Made by a program: the position numbers and the translations under genes | Notes under the pieces: model-generated | Database searches by the model: none | What the model was told of the DNA's origin: nothing | The model's input: the letters and a program-made list of their open reading frames with translations, nothing else | In this document: positions 30,859 through 38,777 of the stretch, piece by piece | Numbering within the stretch: the stretch's first letter is position 1 | Layout of the letters: each line of letters starts with the position of its first letter | DNA from: JAIBJN01 sp963811635 | GTDB taxonomy: Bacteria > Actinomycetota > Thermoleophilia > Gaiellales > Gaiellaceae | Direction: 5' to 3' | DNA length: 64,000 bases | Assembly: GCA_963811635.1 (NCBI GenBank) | Contig: CAWESB010000020.1 | Coordinates: 7,845-71,844 of the forward strand

Positions 30859-30990
30859 CCGAGCTCGTTGAAGCCGGCGCGGGCTCGAGCGGGCGAGCGA
30901 GGCGCTGATCGCCTGGGCGAGTTAGGACGATCGCGTTCGTCCGCCAGATCCACGTGTCGTCCTCTGTTGAGAATGCGCGTGGGAGCGGCT

Positions 30991-31043
30991 CTTGACTCAC
31001 TCGGCGGGAGGCTAGAGACTCCTTGACTCACTCGGCGGAAGGC
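30991..31043 (+). repeat. Direct repeat with 31-bp period upstream of secreted protein
   Basis: CTTGACTCACTCGGCGG plus AAGGC/GAGGC occurs at 30991-31012 and 31022-31043 (22 bp, one mismatch), 39 bp before the ATG at 31082. The spacing matches the 31-bp period of the repeats at 30363. Confidence 0.6.
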
Positions 31044-31081
31044 CGGGGGCTCCCGCTACATATCGAGAGGAAAGGGAGATC

Positions 31082-31546
31082 ATGCGGCGCCATCTAATTG
31101 TTTTGCTTGCCGTCGTTGCGTTCGGCCTGCTTGCGGTCACGTCAGCTTCGGCGAGTGCAACCACGGAGAAGATCCCATTCGACGTCGTCCTTGCCCCCGA
31201 GGAGGCCTGCGGCGAGGCGATCCATCTGAGCGGGACGCTCCTCGCCCAGTTCCGCACCACTGAGAGCTCGGGCGGCAACCTCGCCGTCGGATTCCACTTC
31301 AATCCCCAAGGGATCACCGGCGTGGGACTCACGAGCGGTGCGACCTATCACGCCACCGGTGAGACGCAAGGGACGACGACGATCAAGGCGAAGGGCGGCA
31401 TCTCGGACACCTTCGTGAACAACTTCAAGATCATCGGGGAAGGGAGCGCGCAGAACTTCCTCCAGACGGACGTCATTCACCTCACCGTGAACGCGAACGG
31501 CGTTGTGACCGCGACCGTCGAGAAATCGATGATCCGCTGCGTCTAG
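31082..31546 (+). CDS. Secreted hypothetical protein
   Basis: 154 residues from ATG 31082, with GAAAGGGAG about 4 bases upstream. A signal peptide (MRRHLIVLLAVVAFGLLAVT, cleavage near ASASA) precedes a Thr/Gly-rich beta-sheet protein, with two Cys (EEACGEA near the start and IRC at the end) that could form a disulfide. No family was recognised. It ends before a strong hairpin. Confidence 0.7.
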   Translation: MRRHLIVLLAVVAFGLLAVTSASASATTEKIPFDVVLAPEEACGEAIHLSGTLLAQFRTTESSGGNLAVGFHFNPQGITGVGLTSGATYHATGETQGTTTIKAKGGISDTFVNNFKIIGEGSAQNFLQTDVIHLTVNANGVVTATVEKSMIRCV

Positions 31547-31558
31547 CCCCACCTTGCG

Positions 31559-31592
31559 TCGAGGGCGGCTGCGGGTGCGCAGCCGCCCTCGA
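31559..31592 (+). terminator. Terminator after secreted hypothetical gene
   Basis: TCGAGGGCGGCTGC (31559-31572) and GCAGCCGCCCTCGA (31579-31592) form a perfect 14-bp stem with a 6-base loop, 12 bp after the stop. Confidence 0.75.
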
Positions 31593-31653
31593 TGTCTCCA
31601 CCTCGACGCTCTAAAACAATCCATGTCGCGCTGTATCGAGAATGCGACGTCAA

Positions 31654-31778
31654 AGGCCGGGGCGCGGGCCGCAAGGTGACCCTAGGACCACCCTGCCCAC
31701 GCCCGGGCAGGGGTCAGGCTACGACGTGGCGGCGCGGCTGCCTAGATGTCTAATCCGGCCGCGGCCCGCGACCTAAGG
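31654..31778 (+). repeat. Composite dispersed repeat (families A and B)
   Basis: Family A core at 31654-31676, the CCTAGGACCACCCTGCCCACG continuation at 31681-31701, and family B (GCTGCCTAGATGTC) at 31737-31750, followed by CGGCCGCGGCCCGC as at 29080. This is the longest copy and may show the original unit of about 125 bp. Confidence 0.5.
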
Positions 31779-31824
31779 AAGCACGTCGAAAGGAGCTTCA
31801 AGGCTGTGCCGCGAATAAGTGCGG

Positions 31825-32526
31825 ATGCCGACGCGGGAGGAACGCGCTCGGGCACGCCGGGAGGCCGCCCCGGCTGCTGTCGTCGTCTTGCTCCTGTTCG
31901 TCGTGCTCGCTGTGGTGAGCCGAGCGAAGGAGTGGGAACTCGCCGGCCTGCCGTGGTGGATTTGGCTCCTCGTAGGGGCTCCCGCCCTCTTGTTGGCGAT
32001 CGACCTGACCCTGACTTACCGCGGACGCGGGCTCTCCTCGTCGCGACATGCGGATCTGCTGCTTCTTGGCCTTCTCGTGCTGGGGAACCTCACCGCGCTG
32101 GCGCTTCTCGTCGACGGTCTGATCAAGGCGAAGAGCTCCGACCTCGGCGGCGGCGAGTTGTTGCTTACCGGCTTCGCGATTTGGGCTGCCGACGTCATCG
32201 TTTTCGGGCTCGCGTTCTGGGAGCTTGACGCCCGAGGGCCGGTCATTCGGCAGGGCGCCCCTGCCCGGACTCCAAGCTACTTCCGGTTTCCGCAGGACGA
32301 AAATCACAAACCGCGGGACGAGCATCAGGGATCCGCCTCCAGTGAGTGGCGTCCGCGTGTTTGGGACTACCTCTACGTCGGCCTCACGAACGGGATTGCG
32401 TTCAGTCCGACCGATGCGATGCCGCTGTCCGTGCGTGCGAAGGCGATCATGGGCCTTGAATCTGCTCTGTCCGCCGTCACTGTGTTGCTGGTCGCTGCTC
32501 GCGCCGTGAATATTCTCGGTTCGTGA
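31825..32526 (+). CDS. Integral membrane protein with five or six helices
   Basis: 233 residues from ATG 31825 (a GTG six bases earlier is possible). Hydrophobic segments lie at about 17-33, 43-62, 80-98, 110-130 and 205-230. The C-terminal GLTNGIAFSPTDAMPLSVRAKAIMG followed by a final helix resembles the pore-flanking end of DUF1345/ion-channel-like actinobacterial membrane proteins. No selectivity filter or catalytic motif was confirmed. It is the largest intact gene of the island. Confidence 0.65.
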   Translation: MPTREERARARREAAPAAVVVLLLFVVLAVVSRAKEWELAGLPWWIWLLVGAPALLLAIDLTLTYRGRGLSSSRHADLLLLGLLVLGNLTALALLVDGLIKAKSSDLGGGELLLTGFAIWAADVIVFGLAFWELDARGPVIRQGAPARTPSYFRFPQDENHKPRDEHQGSASSEWRPRVWDYLYVGLTNGIAFSPTDAMPLSVRAKAIMGLESALSAVTVLLVAARAVNILGS

Positions 32527-32626
32527 TCTAGAGACGGCCGCCCGTCTCCTGCGACGGTAAGCGAGGATCGCTTCGCGCACCTGCTGCCAGAACGGCTCCG
32601 GCGCATCCGCGAGCGGCCGGCCGCGC

Positions 32627-32888
32627 TCACCAATCCCTCGACGCCGTTCCCCCCAACCTCCGAACCGGCGGGTTCAGCGCCTGCTTCTCACGCAGGAGCT
32701 GGTTCCCACGTTGGGCGGCAGCCCGCAGGTTGCAACTCGCGTGCGCCGGCCCTCGGTCGTGCAGCTTGTCGTCGCGGTGGTCGAGATGCCCTGGCGGCCC
32801 GTTCTTTCTCGTGCTCCTTGTAGCGACGCTCGAGCTCCGGCTGGCCGCGATCCTGGGCCTTCAACTCCTCGCGACGCCCTGGCATGCT
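32627..32888 (-). pseudogene. HNH endonuclease remnant
   Basis: The minus frame ending TGA 32627 reads GHLDHRDDKLHDRGPAHASC-N, then NLRAAAQRGNQLL and ends SRDW, which resembles the C-terminal half of phage-type HNH nucleases (His-Asp region followed by HxxCN). The upstream part (PELERRYKEHEKERAAR) lies in a different frame, so the gene is frameshifted. No intact start was found. Confidence 0.4.
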
Positions 32889-32938
32889 CGCGAGTCAATC
32901 GGCTGGCTGCGCAGCCGTGACTTCCTGCGAACGGTTGA

Positions 32939-33598
32939 CCGCATCGAGGTCGGCGGCAGCCGTACCCGGGCCGCAACCCGCAACCGAGAGCTGAGGAGCT
33001 CCGGCCGTTCGCGCCGGAGGAGATCGACGCCCTCGACCTGGAGCTTGGCCCCACCTTCGGGCCTGTGGTCGTGTTCGCCGCCGAAACCGGCCTCAGGACG
33101 AACGAGTGGACGGCGTTGGAACGCCGCGACGTCGACCGGGCAGGGCGAGCCGTCACCGTGCACCGCCGGTACGCGAACGCGACGTTCACGCCGTACCCGA
33201 AGACCGTCCGTTCACGCCGCCGGGTGCCCTTGACCGCCCGAGCCCTCGACGCGCTTGATCGGCTGCCGCCACGGGTGGACACCGCCATCTTGTTCCCCGC
33301 TGTTGGTGGCGGGCCGATCGATCTGCACAACTGGCGAACCCGCGACTGGTATCCCGCCCTCGATGCCGCCGGAATCGACAAGCGCGGCCCGTACCACCTG
33401 CGGCACACGTTCGCGACCGAAGCGTTGGCCGCGGGTGTGTCGATCTTCGAGCTGGGCCGCCTCATGGAGACGAGCGTGGCGATGATCGACGAACGCGACG
33501 GACACCTGGCCCGCGACTCGGAAGCGGCGATCCTGGCCCGCCTAGACGCACGCTCGGAGCGTTCTTGCGTTGATCTTGCGTCGACCCCGGAGCAGTAA
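32939..33598 (+). pseudogene. Truncated tyrosine recombinase (integrase)
   Basis: The frame from 32939 encodes the catalytic domain: FAAETGLRTNEWTALERRDV (catalytic Arg), KTVRSRRRVPL (Lys), YHLRHTFATEAL (HxxR) and LMETSVAMIDERDGHLARDS. An in-frame stop at 32936 and no good start before GTG 33065 mean the N-terminal core-binding domain is missing. The active-site Tyr, usually in a TYGHL-like motif, is Asp here (RDGHL). The gene ends 49 bp from tRNA-Gly, the normal place for an island integrase. It is probably inactive. Confidence 0.75.
33560..33582 (+). repeat. Right copy of paired integrase arm-type repeat
   Basis: Matches 26913-26935 at 22 of 23 positions, in the same orientation. It overlaps the 3' end of the integrase frame, 80 bp from the tRNA repeat. 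Confidence 0.5.
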
Positions 33599-33645
33599 GC
33601 AACGCATACGTCGCTCACAGCCGCTGTCCATACGGGTTTCAGTGA

Positions 33646-33692
33646 GAAGCGGACGACGGGGCTCGAACCCGCGACCCTTGGCTTGGGAAGCC
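33646..33692. other. attR within the tRNA-Gly gene
   Basis: This 47-bp segment matches the left-end remnant (after undoing its 27-bp inversion) at 46 of 47 positions. It spans the tRNA 3' end, T arm and anticodon arm. Confidence 0.7.
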
Positions 33693-33720
33693 AATGCTCT
33701 ACCAGCTGAGCTACGTCCGC
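33648..33720 (-). tRNA. tRNA-Gly (anticodon CCC)
   Basis: 73 nt reading from 33720. Acceptor stem GCGGACG/CGTCCGC, D arm GCTC/GAGC, anticodon stem TTGGC/GCCAA with loop TTCCCAA, T arm GCGGG-TTCGAGC-CCCGT, discriminator U. No CCA is encoded. It is intact although its 3' half is the island's attachment repeat, so integration restored the gene. Confidence 0.93.
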
Positions 33721-33862
33721 CTGCGAGCAACCTTACCACCGGCCCGCCGCGGCAATGACTCGTCTCAGGCATGGCCCAGAGCCGGGTTCAGGCCGACGAA
33801 AGGAGCAAATCCAGACGTGCGGCGTGCGGCCACCACCCGCCTTTTTGCAGGAGGTCTCTGCT

Positions 33863-34021
33863 TTGGGCTCGATACCGCTGACGCGTCGAGAGGAAGGGCA
33901 GACGATGACGGAGTATGCGGTCGTTCTCGCAGTCATCACGCCCGCCCTGATCCTCGTGTTCGCGACCATGGCCGACGCGATCGTCGCTCGGCTCCAAACC
34001 GTGGCCGCGTTCCTCACCTAG
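33863..34021 (+). CDS. Flp/Fap-type IVb pilin
   Basis: 52 residues from TTG 33863, chosen because AGGAGGT at 33849-33855 lies 7 bases upstream; the ATG at 33755 has no ribosome site. The class III signal sequence is clear: basic LTRREEG, cleavage after Gly, then QTMTEYAVVLAVITPALILVF with the conserved Glu at +5 and Tyr. Flp pilins are cut by a TadV/CpaA prepilin peptidase and assembled by the Tad secretion machinery, none of which is in the window. It ends before a strong terminator. Confidence 0.85.
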   Translation: MGSIPLTRREEGQTMTEYAVVLAVITPALILVFATMADAIVARLQTVAAFLT

Positions 34022-34047
34022 CGCGGTGCGCCGATCCACCCAAAACT

Positions 34048-34074
34048 AAGGGCCCGGTCACCCGGGCCCTTTTT
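34048..34074 (+). terminator. Intrinsic terminator of the pilin gene
   Basis: AAGGGCCCGG (34048-34057) pairs with CCGGGCCCTT (34062-34071), a 10-bp stem with a 4-base loop, followed by a T5 tract. Confidence 0.9.
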
Positions 34075-34195
34075 CACGCTCCTGAAAAAACGCGCCGGGC
34101 GGCCGCCGCAAAGCCGCCCCTGCGCACCATGATCCTAGTCCCTCCCGGGGCCTGATGGAATACTTGGGCGGAGAGAATCCGGGAAGGAGCTGGTG

Positions 34196-35227
34196 ATGGC
34201 AGAGGACACGCTGGAAGGGATCGCACGAGCGCTCGTCGCCTCGGGGAAGGGAATTCTCGCGGCCGACGAGAGCACGGGGACGATCGAGAAGCGCCTGAAG
34301 TCGATCGACGTCGAGTCCACCGAGGACAAGCGGCGGGACTACCGGGAGATGCTCTTCCGCACCCCTGGGCTGGGCGACCACATCTCGGGCGTCATCCTCT
34401 ACGACGAGACGATCCGACAGTCGTCGAAGGACGGGGTGCCGTTCACGAAGGTGCTCCAGGACGCCGGCGTCATCCCCGGCATCAAGGTCGACAAGGGCGC
34501 CAAGCCGCTCGCTGGCGCGCCCGGCGAGACCGTCACCGAGGGGCTCGACGGCCTACGCGAGCGCCTCGAGGAGTACCGAGAGCTGGGCGCGAAGTTCACG
34601 AAGTGGCGCGCCGTGATCGACATCGACGGCGACAAGATCCCGAGCGCCTACTCGATCCACGTGAACGCCCACGCCCTGGGGCGCTACGCCGCCCTCTCCC
34701 AGGAGGCCGGCCTCGTCCCGATTGTCGAGCCCGAGGTGTTGATGGATGGCAACCACGCGCTCCAGCGCTGCTACGAGGTGACGGAGGCGACGCTCCAGGC
34801 CGTCTTCAACGAGCTCTTCTCGCAGCGCGTGGTCTTCGAGCGGATGCTGCTCAAGCCGAACATGGTCGTCTCCGGCAAAGAGAACTCGGAGCAGGCCTCG
34901 CCCCAGGACGTCGCCATGGCCACGATCCGGTGCTTCAAGAGCGTCGTGCCGGCGGCCGTTCCGGGGATCGTCTTCCTCTCCGGCGGCCAGGGTGACGAGC
35001 AGGCCACGGCGAACCTGAACGCGATGAACGCGCTCGGGCCGCACCCGTGGGCGCTCTCCTTCTCCTATGGCCGCGCGCTCCAGGCGCCGTCCCTGAAAGC
35101 CTGGAAGGGCGACGACGCCAACGTCCAGGCCGGCCAGGAGGCCCTGGCTCACCGCGCGCGCATGAACGGCGCCGCCACCGAGGGCACCTACTCGGCCGAG
35201 ATGGAGAAGGAGCTGGCCGCCGTCTAG
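34196..35227 (+). CDS. fba: Class I fructose-bisphosphate aldolase
   Basis: 343 residues from ATG 34196, with GGAAGGAG at 34182-34189. It is of the animal/plant-like class I type: GKGILAADESTGTIEKRL at the N-terminus, KWRAVIDI, IVEPEVLMDG, and the Schiff-base lysine in LLKPNMVV. It interconverts fructose-1,6-bisphosphate with DHAP and glyceraldehyde-3-phosphate without a metal. It is convergent with glpX (5 bp apart), so the two enzymes of the upper glycolysis/gluconeogenesis junction are neighbours. Confidence 0.94.
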   Translation: MAEDTLEGIARALVASGKGILAADESTGTIEKRLKSIDVESTEDKRRDYREMLFRTPGLGDHISGVILYDETIRQSSKDGVPFTKVLQDAGVIPGIKVDKGAKPLAGAPGETVTEGLDGLRERLEEYRELGAKFTKWRAVIDIDGDKIPSAYSIHVNAHALGRYAALSQEAGLVPIVEPEVLMDGNHALQRCYEVTEATLQAVFNELFSQRVVFERMLLKPNMVVSGKENSEQASPQDVAMATIRCFKSVVPAAVPGIVFLSGGQGDEQATANLNAMNALGPHPWALSFSYGRALQAPSLKAWKGDDANVQAGQEALAHRARMNGAATEGTYSAEMEKELAAV

Positions 35228-35232
35228 CCGCG

Positions 35233-36225
35233 CTAGCGGTACTGCCGGCCGGAGAAGCGCTCGAGCTTGTCGAGCGCGTGCTGGGCCTGGATGCGGCGCA
35301 CCGTGCCCGAGCGCGAGCGCATGACGATGGACTCCGTCTGCGCGCCGCCGCGGGTGAAGCGCACACCGCGGAGGAGTGCTCCGTCGGTGACGCCCGTGGC
35401 GGAGACGAAGACGTTGTCGCCGGCGACGAGGTCGTCGGTCGTGAGCACGCGGTCGGGGTCATAGCCGCCGTCGACGAGCGCCTGGCGCTCCTCGTCGTTC
35501 CGCGGCCAGAGGCGTCCCTGGACGACCCCTCCGAGGCATTTGACCGCCGCCGCGGCGATGACGCCTTCCGGCGTGCCGCCGATGCCCATCATCAGATCGA
35601 CGCCGGTGCCCTGCCGCGCGGCGGCGATGGCGGGCGCCACGTCGCCGTCGGTGATCAGGTTCACCTTGGCCCCCGCCTCACGCAGGCCTTCGATGACCGG
35701 CTGGTTCCGCTCGCGGTCGAGGACGACGACCGCGATCTCGCTCGGCCGCACGCCCTTCGCCTCCGCCGCGCGCTGGACATTCTCACCCGGTGTGGCATCG
35801 ATGGAGACGGCGTCGGCCACCTCCTCTCCCCCGACGAGCTTGTCCATGTAGACGGCCGCCCCGGGGAAGAACATCGTCCCGCGCTCGGCGACGGCGATCA
35901 CCGCGATCGCGTTCGGCTGCCCGACCGAGGTCAGGCGCGTGCCCTCGAGCGGGTCGACGGCGACGTCCACGTCGGGCGGCTGGCCGTTGCCGACCTCCTC
36001 GCCGTTGTAGAGCATCGGCGCCTCGTCCTTCTCCCCCTCGCCGATGACGACGACGCCGCTCATCGAGACGGTGTCGAGCATGGCGCGCATGGCGTCGACC
36101 GCGGCCTGGTCGGCTGCGACCTTGTCGCCCCTGCCGATCCAGCGGCCACAGCCGAGCGCCGCGGCCTCGGTCACCCGGACGAGCTCGAGGGCGAGGTTCC
36201 GATCGGGAACGGAGCCGTCCGCCAT
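35233..36225 (-). CDS. glpX: Class II fructose-1,6-bisphosphatase GlpX
   Basis: 330 residues. GlpX signatures are VVIGEGEKDEAPML (metal-binding Glu/Asp), VAVDPLEGT, DLMMGIGGTPEGVIAAAA and ERNQPVIEGLREAGA. It hydrolyses fructose-1,6-bisphosphate to fructose-6-phosphate in gluconeogenesis. Its presence next to the aldolase suits growth on lactate or pyruvate from rhamnose. ATG at 36225. Single gene, convergent with the aldolase gene. Confidence 0.94.
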   Translation of the reverse strand: MADGSVPDRNLALELVRVTEAAALGCGRWIGRGDKVAADQAAVDAMRAMLDTVSMSGVVVIGEGEKDEAPMLYNGEEVGNGQPPDVDVAVDPLEGTRLTSVGQPNAIAVIAVAERGTMFFPGAAVYMDKLVGGEEVADAVSIDATPGENVQRAAEAKGVRPSEIAVVVLDRERNQPVIEGLREAGAKVNLITDGDVAPAIAAARQGTGVDLMMGIGGTPEGVIAAAAVKCLGGVVQGRLWPRNDEERQALVDGGYDPDRVLTTDDLVAGDNVFVSATGVTDGALLRGVRFTRGGAQTESIVMRSRSGTVRRIQAQHALDKLERFSGRQYR

Positions 36226-36327
36226 GACGGCAGGATCCTACGGCACCTGCGTCGTTCCGAGCGGCGTCGGCCGTAGGATGCGTCCCACCGACGGAAGGGA
36301 GCGGCGCTGACTCTTAGCCAGCTGGCC

Positions 36328-37515
36328 GTGACGGTGACGGTTCTCGCCGTGCTCGGCCTCGTGGCGAGTCGCTTCGGCCTTTCCGCCATCCCTGCGTATC
36401 TCCTGGCAGGGATGCTCCTCGGCCCCAACGAGCCGAGCTTCTCGACGATCATCCAGCCCTCCGAGGTGACGGAGTTCGTCGCCGAGCTCGGGATCATCTT
36501 CCTGCTCTTCTTTCTCGGGCTCGAGTTCACGCTCGAACGCCTGAGACGCAGCGGGATGCACCTCGGGATCGGGGGCACGATCGACTTCGTCGTGAACGCG
36601 GGCCTCGGCCTGATCGTCGGCCTGGCCGCGTTCGGGGCCTCCTTCTCGGCGATCATCCTCGCCGGCGCCATCTACGTGTCCTCGTCAGCCGTGGCGGTGA
36701 AAGGCCTGATCGACTTCCGGCGCCTGGCCGATGACGAGACCGACCTCGTCCTCGCCATCCTCATCGTCGAGGACATCGCCATCGCCTTCGTCCTCGCCTT
36801 CGCCGGGGAGGGCGGCGGCGGCGCCACGGACACGGCCCTGCTGGTCACGAAGGCGATCGGCTTCATCCTCGTCTCGCTCGCGGCCTCCCGCTGGCTCGCC
36901 CGGCCGATCGACCGCCTGCTCGAGTGGATGCCGCGCGAGTTCTTCCTCCTCTTCGTGTTCGCGCTCCTGATCGGGATGAGCGCCATCGCCCACGAGCTCG
37001 CCCTCTCCGAGGCGATCGGCGCGCTCATGGCCGGCGTGATCCTGAGCGACACGTCCGCCCGCCACGAGATCGAGGAGCGCTTCCTCAGCTTCCGCGACAT
37101 CTTCGCGGCCCTCTTCTTCTTCGTCTTCGGACTCTCCATCGATGTGGGAGCGCTCTCCTCGCTCGGCTGGCTGCTCGCCCTCGCGGTCGTCCTCAGCGTG
37201 GCCGGCAAGCTCGCCGGGACGTTCGGCGCCGGCCGGATCGGCGGCTTCAGCTCGCGCCAGAGCGTCAACGCCGGCGCCGCGCTCGTCGCTCGCGGCGAGT
37301 TCACCGTCATCCTCGCCCAGGTTGCGTCCGACAACCCGTCGATCTCCGACGCCGACGCGACCGACCTCGTCGCCTTCGCAGGCCTCTACGTCCTCGCCAC
37401 CGCGCTCATCGGCGTGCTCCTGATGAAGGAGTCGAAGCGCCTCGGGCGCAGGCTCTTCCCCTCGCCGCCTAGACTGGCTCCAGAAGGAGGGACACATGGC
37501 CCGCGAGCTCCGTGA
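36328..37515 (+). CDS. Kef/KhtU-type monovalent cation:proton antiporter
   Basis: 395 residues from GTG 36328, with about 12 transmembrane helices of the CPA2 family. Key regions are LAGMLLGPNEPS, LGIIFLLFFLGLEF, LILVED-type VLAILIVEDIAIAF and GAALVARGEFTVILA. An AAGGGAG at 36295-36301 sits 5 bases before an in-frame CTG at 36307, so translation may begin seven codons earlier and give a fuller first helix. The end overlaps the RCK_C regulator gene by 20 bp. Together they form a KhtTU-like K+/H+ antiporter. Confidence 0.88.
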   Translation: MTVTVLAVLGLVASRFGLSAIPAYLLAGMLLGPNEPSFSTIIQPSEVTEFVAELGIIFLLFFLGLEFTLERLRRSGMHLGIGGTIDFVVNAGLGLIVGLAAFGASFSAIILAGAIYVSSSAVAVKGLIDFRRLADDETDLVLAILIVEDIAIAFVLAFAGEGGGGATDTALLVTKAIGFILVSLAASRWLARPIDRLLEWMPREFFLLFVFALLIGMSAIAHELALSEAIGALMAGVILSDTSARHEIEERFLSFRDIFAALFFFVFGLSIDVGALSSLGWLLALAVVLSVAGKLAGTFGAGRIGGFSSRQSVNAGAALVARGEFTVILAQVASDNPSISDADATDLVAFAGLYVLATALIGVLLMKESKRLGRRLFPSPPRLAPEGGTHGPRAP

Positions 37516-37993
37516 GACACGCCTGCCAGGCGTCGGCGTCAAGTACACGTGCTTCACAGCGCACGGTGGACGGCTGACCGTGATCCTCCACAACGAGGGC
37601 CAGCGCGAGATTTACTGGTTCCGGCACGCGGACGACGACGAGCCCGAGGCCGTGATCCAGCTCGAGGACGACGAGGCCCGCCAGCTCGGCGCGCTCATCG
37701 GCGGCGCCTACGAGCGGCCGAAGATCGTCGAGGAGCTCGAGATGGCGTTCGGCGAGCTCGCGATCGAGTGGGTGGCCGTCCCCGACACGAGCCCCGCGAT
37801 CGGCAAGACGCTTGCCGAGTGCGCCTTCCGGCAGCGGACGGGGATCACGATCATCGCCATCCTGCGCGAACCGGAGCCGGTCGCCGGCGCGCAGCCGAAC
37901 GACGTCGTGCAGCAGGGCGACACGCTCGTCACGGTCGGCAAGCTCGGCCAGTACCCGACGTTCCGCAAGCTCCTCGCCGAAGGGCCCTTCTAG
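37496..37993 (+). CDS. RCK_C (TrkA-C) regulatory subunit, KhtT-like
   Basis: 165 residues from ATG 37496, with AGAAGGAGG upstream inside the antiporter gene. An N-terminal KhtT-like domain (TRLPGVGVKYTCFTAHGGRLTVIL, REIYWF) precedes a TrkA-C domain (about 85-160; GELAIEWVAVPDTSPAIGKTLAE, GITIIAILR, PNDVVQQGDTLVTVG). In Bacillus the KhtT RCK_C domain binds c-di-AMP and controls KhtU. A diadenylate cyclase gene is present at 56864-57487, so the same control may apply; that link is inference. Confidence 0.88.
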   Translation: MARELRETRLPGVGVKYTCFTAHGGRLTVILHNEGQREIYWFRHADDDEPEAVIQLEDDEARQLGALIGGAYERPKIVEELEMAFGELAIEWVAVPDTSPAIGKTLAECAFRQRTGITIIAILREPEPVAGAQPNDVVQQGDTLVTVGKLGQYPTFRKLLAEGPF

Positions 37994-37998
37994 ACGCC

Positions 37999-38022
37999 GA
38001 GGGCGGCCCGGAGGCCGCCCTC
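37999..38022. terminator. Bidirectional terminator
   Basis: GAGGGCGGCC (37999-38008) and GGCCGCCCTC (38013-38022) form a perfect 10-bp stem with a 4-base loop, between the convergent khtT-like and cupin genes. Confidence 0.8.
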
Positions 38023-38044
38023 AGATCGTCCGTCGGAGCACGCG

Positions 38045-38635
38045 CTACGAGACGTAGACGGGCTCGAGCTGGCGGGTCGGCTCGTACGTCGGCGTGAAGC
38101 CGGCGAGGCGGCCGAGGGCGGAGCCGGTGACGAGCGCCGCCTTCTGCGCGAACGCGGGCACGTGGGGAAGCCGCACGTCGTCGAAATGGGCGTTCGCGAT
38201 CACCGCGAGGCGGAGCGGGCTCGGCATGCCCTTCTTGCTCGTCTTGCCGTCGGCGGCGAGGGCGAACATGGTCTCGAGGAAGCGCTCGAACTGGAGGGCC
38301 GGGCGGACCTCGCAGCGGAAGCTGGCGGCCGTCTCGCCGGCGTTGCGGAAGCTGTGCACGGTGCCGGGCTCGACGGTGACGACGTCGCCCGGGCCGGCGA
38401 CGACCTTCTCGCGGCCGCGACGGAACTCGAGCGTGCCCTCGATGACCTCGAACCGCTCGCTCTGGTAGGGGTGGACGTGCGCGGCGGCGACGGCTCCGTC
38501 GGGCTGGACGGTGACCTCGATCTCGACGAGCTCGCCGGCCGTGTCGGCCGCGGTGCGGAGAAAGTGGACGGTCTCACCGGTGACGGGGTTCTCGATCGTG
38601 TCGCCGGCACGGATGGAGGTGGGGTTCGCGGTCAT
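38045..38635 (-). CDS. Cupin domain protein
   Basis: 196 residues from ATG 38635, with a CAGGAGA ribosome site. A single cupin barrel covers about residues 35-120. Metal-binding motif 1 is HVHPYQSERFEVIEGTLEF and motif 2 is EPGTVHSFRNAGE, so the His/His/Glu/His set is present. The C-terminal 70 residues are helical (FERFLETMFALAADGKTSK) with a Pro-rich end. It could be a dioxygenase-like or sugar-binding cupin; the substrate is unknown. Confidence 0.82.
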   Translation of the reverse strand: MTANPTSIRAGDTIENPVTGETVHFLRTAADTAGELVEIEVTVQPDGAVAAAHVHPYQSERFEVIEGTLEFRRGREKVVAGPGDVVTVEPGTVHSFRNAGETAASFRCEVRPALQFERFLETMFALAADGKTSKKGMPSPLRLAVIANAHFDDVRLPHVPAFAQKAALVTGSALGRLAGFTPTYEPTRQLEPVYVS

Positions 38636-38748
38636 GTGATTTCGTCTCCTGTCGGGGGGTCGGATGCTGTGACCGGAACTCTGAGGCAGGGCGCGCCCGC
38701 CTCCCACGGGGAGAACTCGTGCTTCGAGGGTGTGGAGGCAGGTGTCCC

Positions 38749-38772
38749 GGGCGTGCGGATAACCGCACGCCC
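38749..38772 (-). terminator. Terminator of argS
   Basis: GGGCGTGCGG (38749-38758) and CCGCACGCCC (38763-38772) form a perfect 10-bp stem with a 4-base loop, 6 bp beyond the argS stop. Confidence 0.75.
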
Positions 38773-38777
38773 GCGGG

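Larger units (their letters stand above)
26735..33692. mobile_element. Decayed genomic island integrated in tRNA-Gly(CCC)
   Basis: About 7 kb between the tRNA remnant on the left and the intact tRNA on the right. The interior holds a truncated tyrosine integrase next to the tRNA, an HNH-nuclease remnant, several small orphan genes, dispersed repeats and long stretches without genes. Coding density and codon bias differ from the compact flanks. Loss of the integrase N-terminus and active-site Tyr implies it can no longer excise by itself. Confidence 0.72.
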
